Source of the DNA: Deltaproteobacteria bacterium GWA2_38_16
GTDB taxonomy: Bacteria; Bdellovibrionota; JACOXK01; 2-02-FULL-40-11
Reading direction: 5' to 3'
NCBI GenBank assembly: GCA_001797335.1
Contig: MGPE01000006.1
Coordinates: 1 to 64,000, forward strand
Length of the DNA: 64,000 bases
Program-made: the position numbers and the translations under genes
In this document: positions 53,449 to 63,209 of the stretch, in pieces
How positions within the stretch are numbered: the stretch's first letter is position 1
How the letters are laid out: the number at the start of each line of letters is the position of its first letter
The notes under the pieces: generated by a model
Databases searched by the model: none
Seen by the model: the letters and a program-made list of their open reading frames with translations, nothing else
Told to the model about the DNA's origin: nothing

Positions 53449-54747
53449 TTAGGGGAATAAAACCGTATGATTTAAACCAAAGGTGTGGATGAGATAGGTG
53501 GAAAGAAAGGGAACGTAGGTAATGATGAGAAGTGCAATCAATAAAATAATTAAAAAGGGAACCGTTGCTACATACAGAGAAAGTACGGGTTTTCTAAATC
53601 GCATGGAAGAAATAAAAAGATTAATCCCTACCGGTGGCGTAATATAACCAATCTCTAAGTTTGTAAGAAAAATAATCCCTAAATGAATGGGATCTACCCC
53701 AAAAGCTTTCGCCACTGGAACAATCAACGGCACAACCACAATCGTAGCAGAAAAAATATCCATCATACAACCGACAATCAAAAGAAAAATATTTAAGACC
53801 ACCAAAAACATCACTTTGCTTGTAATATAAACCTTCATGAGATCTAAAATCTTCATGGGAATTTGTTCATCAATTAAGTAATTGGTAAGCCCTAGCGCAC
53901 ATCCTAAAATAATAAGAATAGATCCCACTAAAATCATGCTTTCTTTAATGATACGGGGAAGATCTTTGGTAAAAGAAATATCCCGATAAATAATCCCCTC
54001 AACAATTAAAACATAAAAAGCAGTAACTGCGGCAGCTTCTGTCGCTGTAAAATATCCCCCATAAATCCCTACTAAAATAATAAAAGGAAGAGGAATTTCC
54101 CAGGCAGCGGCTCGAAGCGAACGAAACACTTCTTTAAAGACAAATGGACTTCTCGCCACCTTAAACGCAATCCCCTGTTGCATAGAATAAAGCGATAAAA
54201 GAATAATGAGAAGAATTCCGGGTAAAATTCCTGCCATAAAAAGTTGATCAATGCTGACATTGGCTACCAAACCATAAAGAATTAAAGGAAGAGAGGGAGG
54301 AAATAAAAGTCCCAAACTTCCACAGGTAGTGACAATACCCGTACTAAATTTATCTGAATATTTTTCTGAAATAAGAATGGGATATAAAAGCCCTCCCATG
54401 GCAATAATGGTGACCCCACTAGCGCCGGTAAAGGCTGTAAAAAAAGCACAGGTAAGAAGTGTCACAATGGCTAATCCCCCAGGAATCCATCCGACAAGAG
54501 CTTTGGCCACATCAATAAGTCTTTTAGGAGTTCCACTCTCCGCCATCACGTATCCTGCAAATGTAAAAAGAGGAATCGTCAACAGCGTTGGGGCTGAAGC
54601 AATGCGATACATTTCAATAATAACTGCAGAGAGATCAATCCCCGCCACATAAAAACATAAAAAGGCAACTCCACCGATAATAATAAAAAGAGGTGTTCCT
54701 AAAAGGGCCAGCAGAACAAATGCCAGAACAAATAGCAGAGAAATCAT
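53449..54747 (-). CDS. dctM: TRAP transporter large permease (DctM)
   Basis: A 432-aa membrane protein with about twelve helices. LLALLGTPLFIIIGGVAF, PLFTFAGYVMAESGTPKRLIDVA and FTGASGVTIIAMGGLLYPIL are DctM family marks, as is TNLEIGYITPPVGINLF. It is the transport subunit of a sodium-coupled TRAP carrier. It overlaps the small permease gene as ATGA (54744-54747). Confidence 0.93.
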   Translation of the reverse strand: MISLLFVLAFVLLALLGTPLFIIIGGVAFLCFYVAGIDLSAVIIEMYRIASAPTLLTIPLFTFAGYVMAESGTPKRLIDVAKALVGWIPGGLAIVTLLTCAFFTAFTGASGVTIIAMGGLLYPILISEKYSDKFSTGIVTTCGSLGLLFPPSLPLILYGLVANVSIDQLFMAGILPGILLIILLSLYSMQQGIAFKVARSPFVFKEVFRSLRAAAWEIPLPFIILVGIYGGYFTATEAAAVTAFYVLIVEGIIYRDISFTKDLPRIIKESMILVGSILIILGCALGLTNYLIDEQIPMKILDLMKVYITSKVMFLVVLNIFLLIVGCMMDIFSATIVVVPLIVPVAKAFGVDPIHLGIIFLTNLEIGYITPPVGINLFISSMRFRKPVLSLYVATVPFLIILLIALLIITYVPFLSTYLIHTFGLNHTVLFP

Positions 54748-55217
54748 GAAAAAATATCCTCAATTGCTTTGATTAAAAATCGAAAAGAAATAAAACCAAA
54801 CCCAATAGGGATAATGAGTTGAATCACCCAAAAAGGAATTCCCAAGAATGCCATCCCTTGTGCCTCATATTCAGATTTCACAAATCCATAAGAAGCCATC
54901 ATGAAAACAATTCCCATTCCAAAAGAAAAAAGGCTGGTCAATACTTCTGAAATACGTTTCCAAAAGGGAGACAAAAATTTAGTGAGTGCATCAATGGTAA
55001 TATGACGGTTTTGTTGAGTGGCTAATGAGGCCCCGATAAATCCCACCCAAAGCACCATATTTCTTAAACACACATCCGCCCAGGTAAAGCCACCTGAAAA
55101 AAAATTTCTCATAATGACCTGAGAAAAAGAAAGCCCAATCATGATCAATACAAAACCTACCAACAAAAATGTCTCAAGCCGTGCAATCGTATCGTTTAAG
55201 GATTTTAAAAATTTCAT
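54744..55217 (-). CDS. dctQ: TRAP transporter small permease (DctQ)
   Basis: A 157-aa protein with four membrane helices. ETFLLVGFVLIMIGLSFSQVIMRNFFSGGFTWADVCLRNMVLWVGFIGAS is the family pattern, including the W-x-D/E motif. It supports the DctM subunit. ATGA overlaps join it to dctP (55214-55217) and dctM. Confidence 0.92.
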   Translation of the reverse strand: MKFLKSLNDTIARLETFLLVGFVLIMIGLSFSQVIMRNFFSGGFTWADVCLRNMVLWVGFIGASLATQQNRHITIDALTKFLSPFWKRISEVLTSLFSFGMGIVFMMASYGFVKSEYEAQGMAFLGIPFWVIQLIIPIGFGFISFRFLIKAIEDIFS

Positions 55218-56221
55218 GATTTATGCTTAATTCGATATTCGGAAATGAGTTTAAGCACGCGATCCACTAAATCTTTAGAATAGAGTTTTCCAATTAAGGC
55301 CTGTTGAACTTTTTCGGCAGTTTTAGTCATTTCTTCTACATCTTTGGGTGACATTTGAACAAATTTAATCCCATTTTTCTTTAAAACATCATAGGATTTG
55401 GCATTATCCTCTCGGGTGGCTTTAATAATTTTTTGAGAATATTTCGTGGCCACTTCTTTTAATATTTTTTGATTTTCTAAAGAGAGTTGATCAAATACTT
55501 TTTTAGATACCACCATGGCTCCTGTGGCATTGGCTAGGGCGGGCTCTGTCATATATTTTACTTTTGTAAACCACTGAAGCGCAATAGCCGCCAAAGGAGG
55601 CGCATAAAAAGAATCAATCAATCCTGTTTGAAGAGACGTCATCACATCTGTAATGGATAAAGGGACAGGAACAATTTTATAAGCTTGCGCTAAGGCTTTG
55701 ACTAAGGGATCCCCTTCCCACGCCCACATTTTTACTTTTTGAATTTGCACTTGGCTGGTAATAGGAGTTGTTGAAAAAACATTTACAAATCCTGCTTCTG
55801 CCCATCCTAAAAAAATAAATCCCTTTTTTTCAAATTCTTGTTCAAAATAAGATTTTAATTGAGAGGTCACATGATCGACCTCTTTATAATTTTTAAAAAT
55901 AAAAGGAAGTTCCATAACCCGAACTGCAGGAACCACTTGCCCCAGTCCTACACCTGTAAATCCCCCGGCATGCACTTGGCCTGCCCTAATTTTTCGAATA
56001 ACATCGAGTTCATCTCCTGAAACTCCTCCTGCATACAGTTTAAATTTAATCTCTCCTTTGGACTTTGACTCAAGTTCTTTATTAAACTCATGCATAATGT
56101 TCATCCAGGTGGATCCTTCGGGTGCTAAAATAGAAAGCTTGATTTCTTGTATTTTTTTTGCCGCCCCATGCAAAGGAGAAACAAGCATTATTCCAATCAT
56201 GATTAAAAATACTTTTTTCAT
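55214..56221 (-). CDS. dctP: TRAP transporter substrate-binding protein (DctP)
   Basis: A 335-aa periplasmic receptor with a signal peptide (MKKVFLIMIGIMLVSPLHGAA). IKLSILAPEGSTWMNIMHEFNKELE, KLYAGGVSGDELDVIRKIRAGQVHAGGF and VMELPFIF follow the DctP fold. The usual Arg for carboxylate ligands near the middle is not obvious here, so the substrate may not be a simple carboxylate. AGGAG precedes the ATG. It lies 8 bases after the TatT-like gene. Confidence 0.9.
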   Translation of the reverse strand: MKKVFLIMIGIMLVSPLHGAAKKIQEIKLSILAPEGSTWMNIMHEFNKELESKSKGEIKFKLYAGGVSGDELDVIRKIRAGQVHAGGFTGVGLGQVVPAVRVMELPFIFKNYKEVDHVTSQLKSYFEQEFEKKGFIFLGWAEAGFVNVFSTTPITSQVQIQKVKMWAWEGDPLVKALAQAYKIVPVPLSITDVMTSLQTGLIDSFYAPPLAAIALQWFTKVKYMTEPALANATGAMVVSKKVFDQLSLENQKILKEVATKYSQKIIKATREDNAKSYDVLKKNGIKFVQMSPKDVEEMTKTAEKVQQALIGKLYSKDLVDRVLKLISEYRIKHKS

Positions 56222-56229
56222 TACTCCTC

Positions 56230-57144
56230 CTAAAAAAATGCTTTCTTATTTTCCAAAAGTCTTTTGGCTTTTTTCTTGGCCAATTGAGTAATTAAATTTT
56301 GCTCTGGATAAATATCTTCTGGCGCTTGCATCACTTCATTCAATAGCTTTTGAAACAAATGTTCATCTTGAGTCTGAATCGCATAGTACTGAGCATAGAG
56401 CACTTGCGTCATTAAAAACTTGCGATCTTTTAATTTTAAAGCGGCTTCAAAATGGGTTTTAGATTTAGCTTTATTGCCTCCCAACATCGGAGGACGCGCT
56501 CCATAATAAGCTCCAAAGAAAAGATGAGGCCCTGCAAAAAAGTACGTTTCGTCCAATTCCATAACCCTATTCATCATCCGCTCTACTTTGGGGGCAATGG
56601 CAATGGCTTCTGGAGATTGTAAATTTAAATTAATCCAATTCCCCCAATTATAGGCTGTCCAAAAAAGAGCCGGCACATCGCTTTTTCCAAAATCAGATAA
56701 AGATTTTTCAAACGTTTCAAAATCTGAGTTTAAGGCTTGTGAAAAATCCAAACTTTCTTCTTCTAAGATCCGAAGGGCATAGTTTTTTCCCCGAATGTAA
56801 AAACGTTCTGCTCTCGCTTTAAAAATATTAGACTTAGAAGGATCTTTTTCTTTCCACTCCAAATAATGATCTTCTATAAATCCAAAAGCATAGCCTCCAT
56901 AACTTTTAGAGGCTAAAATCAAAAGGGTCGAATTCGAAGGATCCGATTTAAGCATCCCATCAATCACTTTAAGATTGGCAGCAATGGCTTGTTCGGCCAG
57001 CTCTAAATCACTTTCTTCTTCAAATGCCGCTGATCCATCTGCAAAAATATCGGCGGTGGTTCGAACCGCAAATATTTTTATGGAACACGCTGAAAAAATA
57101 CATAAAACAAGAGGAGTAAGCACAGCTAAAAAAAATTTTGGCAT
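56230..57144 (-). CDS. TRAP transporter TatT-like lipoprotein
   Basis: A 304-aa lipoprotein (signal MPKFFLAVLTPLVLCIFSAC with lipobox FSAC) with a TPR-like all-helical body. The start SIKIFAVRTTADIFADGSAAFEEESDLELAEQAI and the motif FFGAYYGARPPMLGGNKAKSKTHFEAAL are typical of the TatT (T-component) partners of TRAP receptors, which form trimers that hold the DctP protein. It heads the TRAP operon and is therefore probably part of the same uptake system. Confidence 0.88.
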   Translation of the reverse strand: MPKFFLAVLTPLVLCIFSACSIKIFAVRTTADIFADGSAAFEEESDLELAEQAIAANLKVIDGMLKSDPSNSTLLILASKSYGGYAFGFIEDHYLEWKEKDPSKSNIFKARAERFYIRGKNYALRILEEESLDFSQALNSDFETFEKSLSDFGKSDVPALFWTAYNWGNWINLNLQSPEAIAIAPKVERMMNRVMELDETYFFAGPHLFFGAYYGARPPMLGGNKAKSKTHFEAALKLKDRKFLMTQVLYAQYYAIQTQDEHLFQKLLNEVMQAPEDIYPEQNLITQLAKKKAKRLLENKKAFF

Positions 57145-57211
57145 ATTCTTTTTTTATACCTGAGAAGCCTTCTTGCGGGCAACATAAAACAGTGGTATAA
57201 GAGTTGTTTAT

Positions 57212-57754
57212 ATGCGCATCCAAATCTTTTTTATTCTTCTCGTTCTTTTAATAGGATCTACCACTTTCGCAGCAGAATCAGAAGAAACAATATCTGTAAA
57301 CCCTCGAGATGACTACAGATTTGGCGTTGGCACCATGGTGGGAGGTCCTTTTGGTGTTATGGGCTTAATTGCCGATATGAATTGGGATTCTTTGGTCAAT
57401 GCGGAGGTGGGAGTCGGATCAGGTATTTATTATGATTCTTATTCTCTTCATGGCCGTTATTTAATTTTAGATAATGCTCTTACTCCTTATGTGGGAGGTG
57501 GATTTGCTTATTGGGATAGCAGCGCAGATGGACATAAAATAGCCCAGAACTCGGATTCCGCTGTTAAGCTTGGTTTAGTAAAATCCGATGGAACAAACCT
57601 TAAAGGGGGCATTGTGCTTTTGCCTATTTCTTTAGGGCTTCATTATCTTTCCCAAAATGGATTATCTTTATTTGCCGATTTTGAATTTATTACCTCCCTT
57701 GCTAGTTTTTCCGCTGTTCCCTATGGCGCCTTGGGATTTCAGTGGTATTTCTAA
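57212..57754 (+). CDS. Small outer-membrane-like beta protein, 180 aa
   Basis: A signal peptide (MRIQIFFILLVLLIGSTTFAA) is followed by about 155 residues of alternating strands with many Gly/Tyr residues, ending in GFQWYF. The terminal Phe and aromatic pattern fit an outer membrane beta-barrel of eight strands. Family not recognised. It starts 67 bases from the divergent TatT-like gene and precedes an exported HEAT-like protein by 8 bases. Confidence 0.7.
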   Translation: MRIQIFFILLVLLIGSTTFAAESEETISVNPRDDYRFGVGTMVGGPFGVMGLIADMNWDSLVNAEVGVGSGIYYDSYSLHGRYLILDNALTPYVGGGFAYWDSSADGHKIAQNSDSAVKLGLVKSDGTNLKGGIVLLPISLGLHYLSQNGLSLFADFEFITSLASFSAVPYGALGFQWYF

Positions 57755-57762
57755 AATAATTT

Positions 57763-59394
57763 ATGAAGAAATTGGTTTTATTTCTTTTTTTCTTGCATGG
57801 TTATGTTTTTGCTCAATCTGAAATTCAGTGGAATGGATGGGAGCTTTCTCAGCAAGATCCAAGAAGTTGGAAATTAGCTTATCTCAAATTGGCTCATGAG
57901 CTGCCTTCTAGCCCCACTAAAGATTTTTTAACTTATGAAAACTTTTCTGCTACCCTCAGCGCATTAAAAAGTGAGGAGGCATTCCCAAAAACATTTGGAG
58001 ACTTAAGACAATTTTTTTTAAAAGAGCCTGTTCCTCCCTCTGAAGCTACTTTTATGCTCACCCCCGAACAACATGCCCAAGCTCTCGTTCAAGAACTCTC
58101 ATTTTGGAAAGATAAATTAAATTCTTCTGAAATGCCTTCGGGGACTATCCGTTCCGCCATGGCTATAGCATATTGTAAAACCTTGGGAGAACAGGTTGTT
58201 CAAACTTTTTTAAGAGAATCTGGAAATTATAATTTAAGAAGAGATATTTTATTGCCTCTGGCCACCCTTCTTAAATCGGATGCCGCTTGGTATATCCGAC
58301 ATGATCTCTTAACCCCTATTTTTATGTATCAGCTGTTTCAAGGATCTCATTTTGAACTCGATCTTTTAGACATCATGGTTTCAGATCCCGATTATAGAGT
58401 TCGCCTACGCCTTTTAAATTTATTTGAACGATCCAACTTTTCTTATACATTACTTCGATCAGCCCTTCTTCAAATAATTGAAGAAGATTCTCACTCTGGC
58501 GTTAAAGAAAAAGCTCAAGCACTGCTTCGCAGTTTAGCTCAACGACAAACTGACATGGATGGTGGGCCAGAAGGAGTGCTTTTTGCCGCACCTGCCGCAG
58601 CATCTCCTCTCGAAGAAGAACCTAAAACTTCTAGAAAAATTAGAGGCTCTACTCGACGATTTCGAAAACCCACCGATATTTTAACCAAAATTTTGGACTT
58701 ACAAAAAGAAGTAGCTCCCAAAGATATACCTCTTTCTGAAACAGATCCAAAACTAATCCCCTTTTTACAAGATCTTCTTTTTTCTAAGGAGCAACCTTTA
58801 TACGTGCGAATTTCTGCTTTGGAACTTTTATTTTATTATGAAGATCAGATGATGCCCATTTTGAAAGAGGCACTTCTGTCCGATCAAGTTCCAGATGAAA
58901 TCAAACTTCAGATTTTAAATACTATTAAAAAAGGGGTTACCACTGAATTGGTACCTGCAATACAAGCCATTGCCTATGGAGAAACAGGGAAGCCCTCTGC
59001 AACCGTAAGACTTATTGCTTTAACTACTCTTACTCGTTATAGAGAAACCCATCCTCCTTCTCTCAGTAGCGCCCTTGATAGGAGTCAGGAAAGGCTAGAA
59101 CTTATTGCCAGAGCTCGGGAAATTTATCAAAAAATTCCAGATCATTTTGCAGAACGAGTGGTTCGTCAGATGGAAAACAAAGAATGGACCCCTATCCATA
59201 TTTTAGAAGTCATGAGAAGAACCCGAAGACATTACTTCCCCAATGAACTTCCTGCACAAAGACGCGAATGGTTTGAAGCTTTACACAAAGCTGGAATTTT
59301 GAAAAAAATTTTTGAACTTGAGGATGCCTCTTTTGAAAAACTTCGCCCTTTGATTATCCAAGCTTTAGAAAAAGATATCCGAAGACCAAAATAA
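57763..59394 (+). CDS. Exported HEAT-repeat-like protein, 543 aa
   Basis: A signal peptide (MKKLVLFLFFLHGYVFAQ) leads to a mainly helical protein. Units such as DPDYRVRLRLLNLFERSNF, PLYVRISALELLFYYED and SATVRLIALTTLTRYRE look like HEAT-type repeats used for protein binding. A basic, low-complexity linker (SRKIRGSTRRFRKP, about 290-305) separates two helical halves. It is in an operon with the small barrel-like protein. Function unknown; a periplasmic scaffold role is inference. Confidence 0.7.
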   Translation: MKKLVLFLFFLHGYVFAQSEIQWNGWELSQQDPRSWKLAYLKLAHELPSSPTKDFLTYENFSATLSALKSEEAFPKTFGDLRQFFLKEPVPPSEATFMLTPEQHAQALVQELSFWKDKLNSSEMPSGTIRSAMAIAYCKTLGEQVVQTFLRESGNYNLRRDILLPLATLLKSDAAWYIRHDLLTPIFMYQLFQGSHFELDLLDIMVSDPDYRVRLRLLNLFERSNFSYTLLRSALLQIIEEDSHSGVKEKAQALLRSLAQRQTDMDGGPEGVLFAAPAAASPLEEEPKTSRKIRGSTRRFRKPTDILTKILDLQKEVAPKDIPLSETDPKLIPFLQDLLFSKEQPLYVRISALELLFYYEDQMMPILKEALLSDQVPDEIKLQILNTIKKGVTTELVPAIQAIAYGETGKPSATVRLIALTTLTRYRETHPPSLSSALDRSQERLELIARAREIYQKIPDHFAERVVRQMENKEWTPIHILEVMRRTRRHYFPNELPAQRREWFEALHKAGILKKIFELEDASFEKLRPLIIQALEKDIRRPK

Positions 59395-59397
59395 TCC

Positions 59398-60309
59398 TTA
59401 ATACCAAAGCTCAAGTTTATGAGGGAAAATAGAAAAGGTGGCGGGTAAAGTTCCCACCGTATCCCCATCGACTTCTAACGCAACTGTATCCGAGGAAGTG
59501 GCCGTTAAGGTACGACATTGTAATCTTTCTACCTCGGCCATCTCTAACACTTTCCCCTGATAAATTTTTTGCATATTAAAAATTCCCTGAAGTTTTGGAA
59601 GATCCCCAATAAGGGTAAGATCAAAAAGACCATCTGTGAGTACAGCCTTGGGTCCCCACATCATGCCACTGCCACTATATTTTCCATTACAGATAAATAC
59701 ATTATTAATCACAATCTTCTTTTTTTCTTTTCCATTCATTTCTAAAGTTACGGTCGGATTTTGATAGGATAAAAATGTGGTTAAGGTGGCACTCAAATAT
59801 GTTAACGTCGCTCCAAAACTTTTTTGTGATTGATTGACTTTATTACAAATTTCTCCTGCACACCCAAAGCTTGCAATATTTAAGAACAGTTGTTTTTGTA
59901 TTTTTCCTTTTTTATCCCGATACTCAACTTCTCCTACATCACAAGAAAGGGTTCGATTTTTTCGCAAACTATCGATCGCGGCTTCAGGACTAAAAACTCC
60001 CAGCGTCTTTAAAAAATCTGACCCACTCCCTAGGGGAAGTGTCCCTAAAATCGCTTTAGGCTGAATGGGTTTTTCATGTTCAAAGAAACCATTTACAGCT
60101 TCCGCTAAAGATCCATCTCCCCCAACAACTAAAATTCTTTCAATTCCCTCTTTAAGAGCATGTTGGGTAATGTCTTTTGTCTCCCCAGCCCTTTGAGTCC
60201 AAATTTCTTTAAACGGTTTTAAAAAATCTAGAGATTTTGAAAAAAGAGGCCATCGTTTGGCCGACTTTCCACCTCCCGCCTTGGGATTCACAATAATCAG
60301 GGTTTTCAT
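59398..60309 (-). CDS. Diacylglycerol kinase-like lipid kinase (DagK/YegS family)
   Basis: A 303-aa enzyme with the DAGK catalytic domain: IIVNPKAGGGKSAKRW at the N-terminus, VVGGDGSLAEAVNGFF (ATP-binding GGDGT-type loop) and LPLGSGSDFLKTLG. It phosphorylates diacylglycerol or another lipid alcohol. The gene overlaps the upstream flavoprotein gene as ATGA (60306-60309), so it belongs to the glycerol-3-phosphate operon. It ends 3 bases from the convergent HEAT-like gene. The lipid substrate is unknown. Confidence 0.85.
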   Translation of the reverse strand: MKTLIIVNPKAGGGKSAKRWPLFSKSLDFLKPFKEIWTQRAGETKDITQHALKEGIERILVVGGDGSLAEAVNGFFEHEKPIQPKAILGTLPLGSGSDFLKTLGVFSPEAAIDSLRKNRTLSCDVGEVEYRDKKGKIQKQLFLNIASFGCAGEICNKVNQSQKSFGATLTYLSATLTTFLSYQNPTVTLEMNGKEKKKIVINNVFICNGKYSGSGMMWGPKAVLTDGLFDLTLIGDLPKLQGIFNMQKIYQGKVLEMAEVERLQCRTLTATSSDTVALEVDGDTVGTLPATFSIFPHKLELWY

Positions 60310-61694
60310 GATAAAAGTTTATCAGGATTTAAAATATGATTAGGGTCTAACGTCTTTTTAATTTTAGATAAAACATTCCACCCCTCATTCAATTCTTTTT
60401 TAAGCCACTCTTTCTTTAAAAGCCCAATCCCATGATGGTGGCTAATCGTCCCCTGAGAAACCAAACATGTTTCCATGGCTTTTTTCCAAATGAGGTCATA
60501 TTTTTGGAGGGCTTCTTTTTCTTCCACATTCCCAACAAACGTAAAATAAATAGAGCCCCCGGTTAGATAAAAATGAGAAAAATGCGCCAATACAATAATT
60601 TCTTCTTGAATTGCTTTTTTCATAGAGTGATACAAATTTTCTAGATGGTGCCATGGGGCAGCCACTTCAATGGTATCTAAAATCATTCCTTCAGAAGATA
60701 AAATTTGAATCATTTTTTGATCATTTAAATCAAATCGATGTTCCCACCAGTGCTTAGCCGGAAGTGCTCCTAAATCCTTCCCCTCTTTATTTAAAATCCT
60801 CTGCGCTATCTTTTGTTGAATTTGAACAAGCTCCGCCTCTTCTCCTTCAAAGGTTAAAAGGAGTAGATTTCCACTGACCTTAAGTCCTGTTTCTCCAAAG
60901 GCCACCTGTGTTTCGCTTTCATCATACAGACGAACCCCACACGGAAAAATTTCTTTTTGGACCAGCGTTCGAATGGCTAAAAGGGCCTGGGAGATCTCTT
61001 GAAAAGAAAAAGACAAAAATTCTCTCACTGAAGGCACCGTATGCACCTGGCAAGTTGCCTCTACCACAATCCCTAACGTTCCTTCGGCTCCTAAAAAAAG
61101 TTCATTGAGCGATGGCCCTGTAGCGGTTCGAGGAGTCAATTTTGTTTCTACCAGACTTCCATCGGCCAGTACTACTTTTAAGGATAAAAGCATATCTTCA
61201 ATGGATCCATAGTAAGTAGAAAGTTGTCCAGAAGCGCGGGTTGAAATCCACCCTCCCAGAGTTGAAATATCAAAAGACGCTGGAAAGTGACATAGTGTTA
61301 GTCCTTTTTGATTTAGGCTTTTCTCCAATTCTGGGCCTAAAATACCTGCTTCCGCTGTTACAGTATGTGAAACGATATTAATGTCTTTAACTTGATTTAA
61401 TTTTCGTAAATCTAAAGCAATACTCTCTTGAGTAATAGTGGCTCCCCCGCAGACGCCACTCCCGCCTCCAAAGGGAACAATGGCTATTATTTGATGAGCA
61501 TTGGCCCACTGAACCAGTTTTTGAACATCTAAAATAGTTTTGGGCTGAAAAACAACGGTAGGAAATTTTATTTTTTGCCCTAACCGTTTTTGAATGAGGT
61601 ATCTTGGCCATAAATCTCCAGCGTATTTCTGTAAGATTTTTTCTTCAACAAACACTTGTCCCGGAAATATTTTTTTTAATTCGTTAATTTGCAT
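60306..61694 (-). CDS. FAD-linked oxidase, alkyl-dihydroxyacetonephosphate synthase-like
   Basis: A 462-aa VAO-type flavoprotein: FAD-binding domain with VPFGGGSGVCGGA and a C-terminal FAD-oxidase C domain. Several stretches are close to alkylglycerone-phosphate synthase (AGPS): LCHFPASFDISTLGGWISTRASG, YGSIEDMLLSLKVV and ISHHHGIGLLKKEWL. AGPS swaps the acyl chain of acyl-DHAP for a fatty alcohol to make ether lipids. The genes upstream encode G3P dehydrogenase subunits that produce DHAP, and the next gene encodes a lipid kinase, which fits. A D-lactate or glycolate oxidase-type activity is the alternative. Confidence 0.75.
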   Translation of the reverse strand: MQINELKKIFPGQVFVEEKILQKYAGDLWPRYLIQKRLGQKIKFPTVVFQPKTILDVQKLVQWANAHQIIAIVPFGGGSGVCGGATITQESIALDLRKLNQVKDINIVSHTVTAEAGILGPELEKSLNQKGLTLCHFPASFDISTLGGWISTRASGQLSTYYGSIEDMLLSLKVVLADGSLVETKLTPRTATGPSLNELFLGAEGTLGIVVEATCQVHTVPSVREFLSFSFQEISQALLAIRTLVQKEIFPCGVRLYDESETQVAFGETGLKVSGNLLLLTFEGEEAELVQIQQKIAQRILNKEGKDLGALPAKHWWEHRFDLNDQKMIQILSSEGMILDTIEVAAPWHHLENLYHSMKKAIQEEIIVLAHFSHFYLTGGSIYFTFVGNVEEKEALQKYDLIWKKAMETCLVSQGTISHHHGIGLLKKEWLKKELNEGWNVLSKIKKTLDPNHILNPDKLLS

Positions 61695-62091
61695 GAGATT
61701 TTGTAAATTTCATGATCTGAGTAAGCGGAACTCCTGTGGGGCATACTTTTTCTCCCTCTAAACACCCTTCTTCCCCATAAGCCGTAAAATCACCATTCAG
61801 TGAAATTTCAGGCAATGACCTTGTATATGAAAAAGCAAGAATCGCGGGTATCATAAATTTTTGATAAAAATCTTTTTGTGCCATTTCACACTGACTCACA
61901 CACAGTCCACAAAAAACACAATTGGAGTATTTTACCCAGTGAGTTCTATCTTGAAGGGCTAGAGGGAATATATGATCTTCCTTATAATCTGCTAAAAATT
62001 GTGCAAGGCCTCGTTTTTGAAACCAGCGCTTAAAGCATAAATGCACTATAAGCGCTAAGGCTAAGTTTATTTTTGCATAGAGTGATTTCAC
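61684..62091 (-). CDS. Small iron-sulfur protein, GlpC-like N-terminal part
   Basis: A 135-aa protein with a hydrophobic N-terminal helix (about 8-20) and one 4Fe-4S motif CVFCGLCVSQC (about 58-68). A second site is reduced to two Cys (CLEGEKVCPTGVP, about 110-120). In GlpC and HdrC-like proteins two full clusters and CCG domains follow; here the CCG domains are missing. It probably passes electrons from GlpAB to the membrane. It overlaps glpB by ATGA (62088-62091) and the flavoprotein gene by 11 bases. Confidence 0.7.
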   Translation of the reverse strand: MKSLYAKINLALALIVHLCFKRWFQKRGLAQFLADYKEDHIFPLALQDRTHWVKYSNCVFCGLCVSQCEMAQKDFYQKFMIPAILAFSYTRSLPEISLNGDFTAYGEEGCLEGEKVCPTGVPLTQIMKFTKSHAN

Positions 62092-63209
62092 GTCATTATC
62101 TCTCCAGCCCTATATCCTGTCACCACTTGCACACCAAAACAATTTCCCCCTCGATAGGGATCAACCCCTGAAAGAACCGTTCCACAAGCTCTAAGATTTT
62201 CATATACTACTTCCCCATATTCATTAACAGGCACTAAATTTTCATTTGTTTTTACCCCGCACTGAAACAAAGGTTGTTTTTTTGAGAAAGATGGATCCAC
62301 TAAATCACGGATCGGGGTTTCATTGATTTTTTTATTCTCATAAAACAACGGCAAACCAAATACAGTTTCTTGAAAAGCATCTACTCCTTTATAAAGGCCT
62401 CCTGAAAAAAACTTTCCAGTCGCTAAAATAAAGTGATGGGCTAAAACTTCTTCTTCATTAACCGTGACAGACATTATTTTCTTTTTTTCATGAGAAAAAG
62501 AAGAAACTTTTCCCTGTATAATAGGAATATTGGCTTTTCTTAAAGCACTCTCTAGCGCTTTTTGTAATCTAAGCCCAGGAACCGAATGACTGCCCCCCAG
62601 CATTTCATAAACGGGAAGGCCTAAAATAGTTTCACATTCTCTCCGAATATCTGAAAAAAATTCAAACCCCAATATAGGCGGCAAAAAAAGAGCCGCATAA
62701 GATTGAAGATTAAATTTTGTCTTAATGGCCTGAGCCAATTTCTTCACTTCTTCTGGATGATCCAATCGTTTGGCCAGCACCGGGGGGAGTAAATTTACAT
62801 CAGATGCATGCAAAGGAACCAAATCACAGACAATGTTGAGATCCTTCGCGGGGCGAGGAATGACTGGAGAAAAAATACCCAACACCAATACTTTCTTTCT
62901 CCCAATAGTTCTAAAATCTAAAAAATGGGATTCCATGGCAAAGGCTGCTTTTTTAAATTCTCCGGTTTGAGATAAAAAAAGATGATTTTCTTCATAAGAT
63001 CCTTGAATTCTCAAAGATACCCACTTTTTTAAAAGTTCAAATGCTTGAGGCAATAAGGGATTGGGTGAAATTTCAAAAGCTCCGGAAGAAAGCGCCGTAG
63101 CTCCCCATCCTTTTCGGATAACGACTACCTTTTTTCCGTAGGAAGAAGCCCTTAAGGCAGCCATTACTCCAGAAAGTCCACTACCAATGACCACAACATC
63201 AACTTTCAA
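62088..63209 (-). CDS. glpB: Anaerobic glycerol-3-phosphate dehydrogenase subunit B-like
   Basis: A 373-aa FAD-dependent protein. VDVVVIGSGLSGVMAALRASSYGKKVVVIRKG binds FAD, GWGATALSSGAFEI is the usual GlpB loop, FILATGKFFSGG and the C-terminal SGVDPYRGGNCFGVQVVTGYRAGE are also found in GlpB. It is translated with glpA (11-base overlap) and the small Fe-S gene (ATGA). In E. coli GlpABC oxidises G3P to DHAP and passes electrons to menaquinone. Confidence 0.82.
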   Translation of the reverse strand: MKVDVVVIGSGLSGVMAALRASSYGKKVVVIRKGWGATALSSGAFEISPNPLLPQAFELLKKWVSLRIQGSYEENHLFLSQTGEFKKAAFAMESHFLDFRTIGRKKVLVLGIFSPVIPRPAKDLNIVCDLVPLHASDVNLLPPVLAKRLDHPEEVKKLAQAIKTKFNLQSYAALFLPPILGFEFFSDIRRECETILGLPVYEMLGGSHSVPGLRLQKALESALRKANIPIIQGKVSSFSHEKKKIMSVTVNEEEVLAHHFILATGKFFSGGLYKGVDAFQETVFGLPLFYENKKINETPIRDLVDPSFSKKQPLFQCGVKTNENLVPVNEYGEVVYENLRACGTVLSGVDPYRGGNCFGVQVVTGYRAGEIMT

